Source: DASPXK01 sp035637315 (GTDB taxonomy: Bacteria > Chloroflexota > UBA6077 > JACCZL01). From it: DNA of 7,993 nucleotides. Both the position numbers and the translations under genes were made by a program. Below the pieces are notes generated by a model. The model made no database searches. It saw only the letters and a program-made list of their open reading frames with translations, and was not told where the DNA came from. Each line of letters opens with the position of its first letter. The stretch's first letter is position 1. The stretch is taken from positions 1 through 7,993 of the forward strand of contig DASPXK010000244.1 of the NCBI GenBank assembly GCA_035637315.1, written 5' to 3'. Shown here piece by piece: positions 7,101 through 7,993 of this stretch.

Positions 7101-7993
7101 ACGAGCGGGGCAACCGCGAGACGAAGACGGTCGGCGCCACGAGTACCACGTACACCTACTACGCATCCGACCGACTCAGCGCGGGGGGGTCGGTGACCTA
7201 CGGGTCTGACGCCAACGGGAACCGTACGAGCCGCGGCTCCGACAGCTATGCCTACGATCAGGCCAACCGGCTCAAGTCCGCCACGGTCGGCGGGACCAGC
7301 TCCCAGTACAGCTACGACGGGGCCAGCAAGCGGACCAGCAAGACGGTGGGCGCGACGACCACGACGTACAGCTACGACGTGGGACGGCGGCTGCCGGTCA
7401 TGATCGAGGATGGCGCCAGGAAATACGTCTGGGGTCCGGGCCTGGCGTACGCCACCGACGCCAGCGGGGCCAACGTGCTGCACGTGTACCACAAGGACGC
7501 GCTCGGCTCGGTCTGGGCCCTCTCAGATGCCAACGGCCAGGTGACCGACACCTACCAGCGCGACCCGTTTGGCGTGCCGGGCGCGAGGCAGGGGACGAGC
7601 GCGCAGCCGTTCGGCTTCGCCGGCGAGCCGCTCGACTCCGAGACCGGGCTGCTCTACCTGCGCGCGCGGATGTACGACCCCGAGACGGGGCGGTTCATCC
7701 AGCGCGATCCTTTCGCCGGGCTCGCCAGGCGGCCCGGCACCCTGAACCGGTACGTGTATGTGGGCGACAACCCCGTGAACCGCAGGGATCGGAGGGGGCT
7801 ACAGGAAGAGGACGCGGGCGCCGCGGATCCTTCGGGAGACGTAAGTTCAGATGTCCCATCGGTCGCATCGACGGACGGGTCACTTGAAGCTTCCGCCGAG
7901 CTCTCGGTCGAGTTTTCCGCGGATACGGGCGACATATCCAATATCAGTTCGCCCGGGTTCGCCTCGGTAGTCGGTCCCGTCGTCTCCCAGATT
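4115..7993 (+). CDS. Secreted RHS/YD-repeat protein, 3' partial; probable polymorphic-toxin or surface RHS protein
   Basis: The frame is open with no stop for 1293 codons and runs off the window. The N-terminus has basic residues (RRR, 14-16), a hydrophobic core (about 20-33) and GVA-E (36-39), a good signal-peptide cleavage site. Residues about 66-150 match the DUF6531 pattern: LTGNFSYATADVVIRGRGP, RTYNSDDPRVGPLGPGW and THSYLTRL. From about 190 to 1110 come many YD repeats (YDxxGxLxxxxD, YAYDxxGN). Then follow the RHS core marks YHKDALGSV (1125-1133), DTYQRDPFGVPG and PFGFAGEPLDSETGLLYLRARMYDPETGRFIQRDP (1165-1199), and finally NRYVYVGDNPVNRRDRRGL ending at residue 1229. The remaining 64 codons are a different, acidic and Ser-rich segment. 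YD repeats build a hollow cocoon that, in RHS and TcC proteins, encloses a C-terminal toxin and releases it by self-cleavage at the core end. Such proteins act in contact competition; WapA-like surface roles are an alternative. The only cysteines are 398 and 457. Whether the tip is toxic cannot be judged, since its domain and any immunity gene lie beyond the window. Confidence 0.93.
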   Translation, partial: MQQLPKRLPVSILRRRAIRLAGWLIVVALLLAPGTGVAEVGHDLVRLAAPAASPPVESVPAGSEHNRPLVNGAMSRRFVHTLTGNFSYATADVVIRGRGPSPVFLRTYNSDDPRVGPLGPGWTHSYLTRLTDPGDGSGALVLVGPQGRRDRYTPAGGGAFTPPLGVYTTLVANPDGTYTATLKNRTAWSFDANGRLTAITDRYGNQSALTYNPAGQLTSIGDPAGRGSGSLSLAYDPSSGRLTSVTDWLSPARVVQYAYDNQGRLDHVTDREGKTTVFTYDGGSHRLARTTDARNNVVVKNTYDNQGRVDTQQDAFGSASRQTTFSYSGTGATVTYLPTAFDPAFNPTVQDTYTAQGFISSRVARPTATETSSWSFTYDAIGNPSSMTDPRANTTNLCFDVGYDGLPVSGSRGNLTRVIRPTVGSSRPTTLLKYDNKDNLTQFFPPNGVGSGSGTTCSTNLSAAVVAAFATDLAYDAGQVKLESITRKYTEPGVGLLSAITKFEYDPANPGRIGKIIPPRGNTGPSPDYGMATSLTYGTGSSAGMLASVANALGDKVTYAYDAVGRRTSIVDANGNAPGGVASEHTWNYDYDKQDRLRFVTTPAPTPGGTRMLTEYQYDEVGNRSLLKDARGQIVRYLYDGRNSLVEVQQSPDTDDPNTSTNKIRVLYDYDDFGYLKQLARAKADARRQVVDYAFDGLGRLRKETQYPSWPNTTPTLVTSFGYDPSGNLIQRIDPLGQPTSGISFSYDPLNRLSGTDFSDPATPDASYTYDPNGNLASMSDGSGLTSYQYDERNQLTQVTSPGARTTRYRYNRDGRRKQFIYPDGKAVNYSFDNAARLTSLVDWNTRTTSYEHRPDGRIKKISQVNGTSANFAYDNALRLSEVSNKDAQGRVIDRHTYTLEPVRNRTGVDEVVSQVLPAAQPPSSLPTARPPMASSGAPDSLPTARPPMTSAGAPGTLPTGHLATTDTTTTYTYDRQYRLTGHDDKKSPATTYAYDERGNRETKTVGATSTTYTYYASDRLSAGGSVTYGSDANGNRTSRGSDSYAYDQANRLKSATVGGTSSQYSYDGASKRTSKTVGATTTTYSYDVGRRLPVMIEDGARKYVWGPGLAYATDASGANVLHVYHKDALGSVWALSDANGQVTDTYQRDPFGVPGARQGTSAQPFGFAGEPLDSETGLLYLRARMYDPETGRFIQRDPFAGLARRPGTLNRYVYVGDNPVNRRDRRGLQEEDAGAADPSGDVSSDVPSVASTDGSLEASAELSVEFSADTGDISNISSPGFASVVGPVVSQI
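4682..7444 (+). repeat. YD-repeat region of the RHS protein
   Basis: This is a long series of diverged YD repeats encoding beta-strand pairs of the RHS barrel, recognised by recurring Y-D-x-x-G-R/N-L and TYxYD motifs. Examples are YAYDNQGRLDHVTD, TYAYDAVGRRTSIVD, YQYDEVGNRSLLKD, FGYDPSGNLIQRID, YTYDPNGNLASM and YAYDERGNRETKT. Near the 3' end two copies of a K-T-V-G-A-T-[ST]-T-T-Y-[TS]-Y block (7124-7159 and 7340-7375) are visibly related at the DNA level too, a possible recombination substrate. Boundaries are approximate. Confidence 0.85.
6887..6997 (+). repeat. Pro-rich 48-base tandem repeat inserted among the YD repeats
   Basis: Two full 16-residue units, SLPTARPPMASSGAPD (6887-6934) and SLPTARPPMTSAGAPG (6935-6982), are followed by a partial TLPTG. 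They are preceded by a degenerate partial unit, VLPAAQPPS (from 6860). By hand alignment the two full units agree at 36 of 48 bases. The frame is kept and the YD pattern resumes at TTTYTYDRQYRLTG (from about 7016). This is a low-complexity insert that is not part of the YD fold, probably an exposed loop. Confidence 0.8.
7607..7801 (+). other. RHS core end with likely self-cleavage residues
   Basis: Residues 1165-1229 carry the conserved end of RHS cores. In TcC/RHS proteases an Arg, an Asp 13 residues later and a second Asp in a DPxGL motif are needed for self-cleavage. The matching residues here are Arg1185 (in LRARMYD), Asp1198 (in QRDPF, exactly 13 on) and Asp1225. The second motif, however, reads DRRGL rather than DPxGL, so Pro is replaced by Arg. 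The assignment of roles is by family knowledge; cleavage after Leu1229 is expected if the site is active. Confidence 0.75.
7802..7993 (+). other. Start of the variable C-terminal tip of the RHS protein (cut by window end)
   Basis: These 64 codons after the core end are unlike the core: rich in Asp, Glu, Ser and Ala with no Tyr and no YD motif, ending in a more hydrophobic GFASVVGPVVSQI. By hand count 22 of 64 codons end in A or T (GTA, AGT, TCA, CCA, CTT, TTT, ATA, AAT and others), which are rare in the core. GC over 7801-7993 is about 61%, against about 70-77% in sample core lines. No toxin family can be recognised from this piece; it looks like a linker before the real domain. Confidence 0.7.

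Noticed and set aside
5339..7492. Very long open frame on the - strand (about 717 codons) opposite the RHS gene
   Set aside because: It mirrors the strong GC bias of the RHS frame. Its translation is low-complexity Val/Arg/Ala/Gly with no recognisable domain, while the + strand frame has clear RHS motifs throughout.
1..7993. Mobile element, prophage or CRISPR
   Set aside because: No transposase, integrase, terminal inverted repeats or regularly spaced identical repeats were seen. The fibre-like domain alone does not make a prophage.

Overview
The window is GC-rich bacterial DNA. It carries four protein genes, all on the + strand, of which the first and last are cut by the window edges. No tRNA, rRNA, CRISPR array, transposase or integrase was seen. 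The proteins' style suggests a Chloroflexota-like or similar high-GC soil or sediment bacterium. The hints are many Thr/Pro (TATPTPTP-type) tails, ten-residue GVxG repeats joined to a fibre-type C-terminal domain, and a secreted YD-repeat giant. This placement is inference from style only; there is no marker gene.

Left part (1-2578), envelope lipid and sugar enzymes: the 3' end of a GT39/ArnT-like polytopic membrane glycosyltransferase, then 71 bases later a DedA (VTT-domain) membrane protein with an unusual extra C-terminal membrane module. GT39-type enzymes use polyprenyl-phosphate-linked sugars and release polyprenyl phosphate on the outer face of the membrane. Some DedA proteins bring that carrier back. 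The pair therefore makes sense as a functional couple, although the sequence does not prove it.

Middle (2579-2825): a 247-base intergenic region holding the most AT-rich patch of the window, a strong Shine-Dalgarno block in front of an 18-codon mini-ORF, and then a second clear ribosome binding site for the next gene.

Right part (2826-7993), a probable two-gene exported unit. The first gene encodes a 418-residue secreted protein with nine in-register ten-residue repeats, a fibre-like C-terminal domain and a Thr/Pro-rich tail. After 32 bases, with its own good ribosome binding site, comes a giant RHS/YD-repeat protein. It has a signal peptide, a DUF6531-like N-terminal domain, many YD repeats, a complete RHS core end, and the start of a variable C-terminal tip. 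The frame is open without a stop from 4115 to the window end (1293 codons). Just after the RHS core the base composition and codon use change sharply, as in polymorphic toxins whose tips are exchanged by transfer. The tip's activity domain and any immunity gene lie beyond the window.

The most interesting points are the core-to-tip junction with its altered DPxG motif (DRRG), the pairing of a fibre-like repeat protein with an RHS protein, the Pro-rich tandem insert inside the YD repeats, and the DedA fusion.
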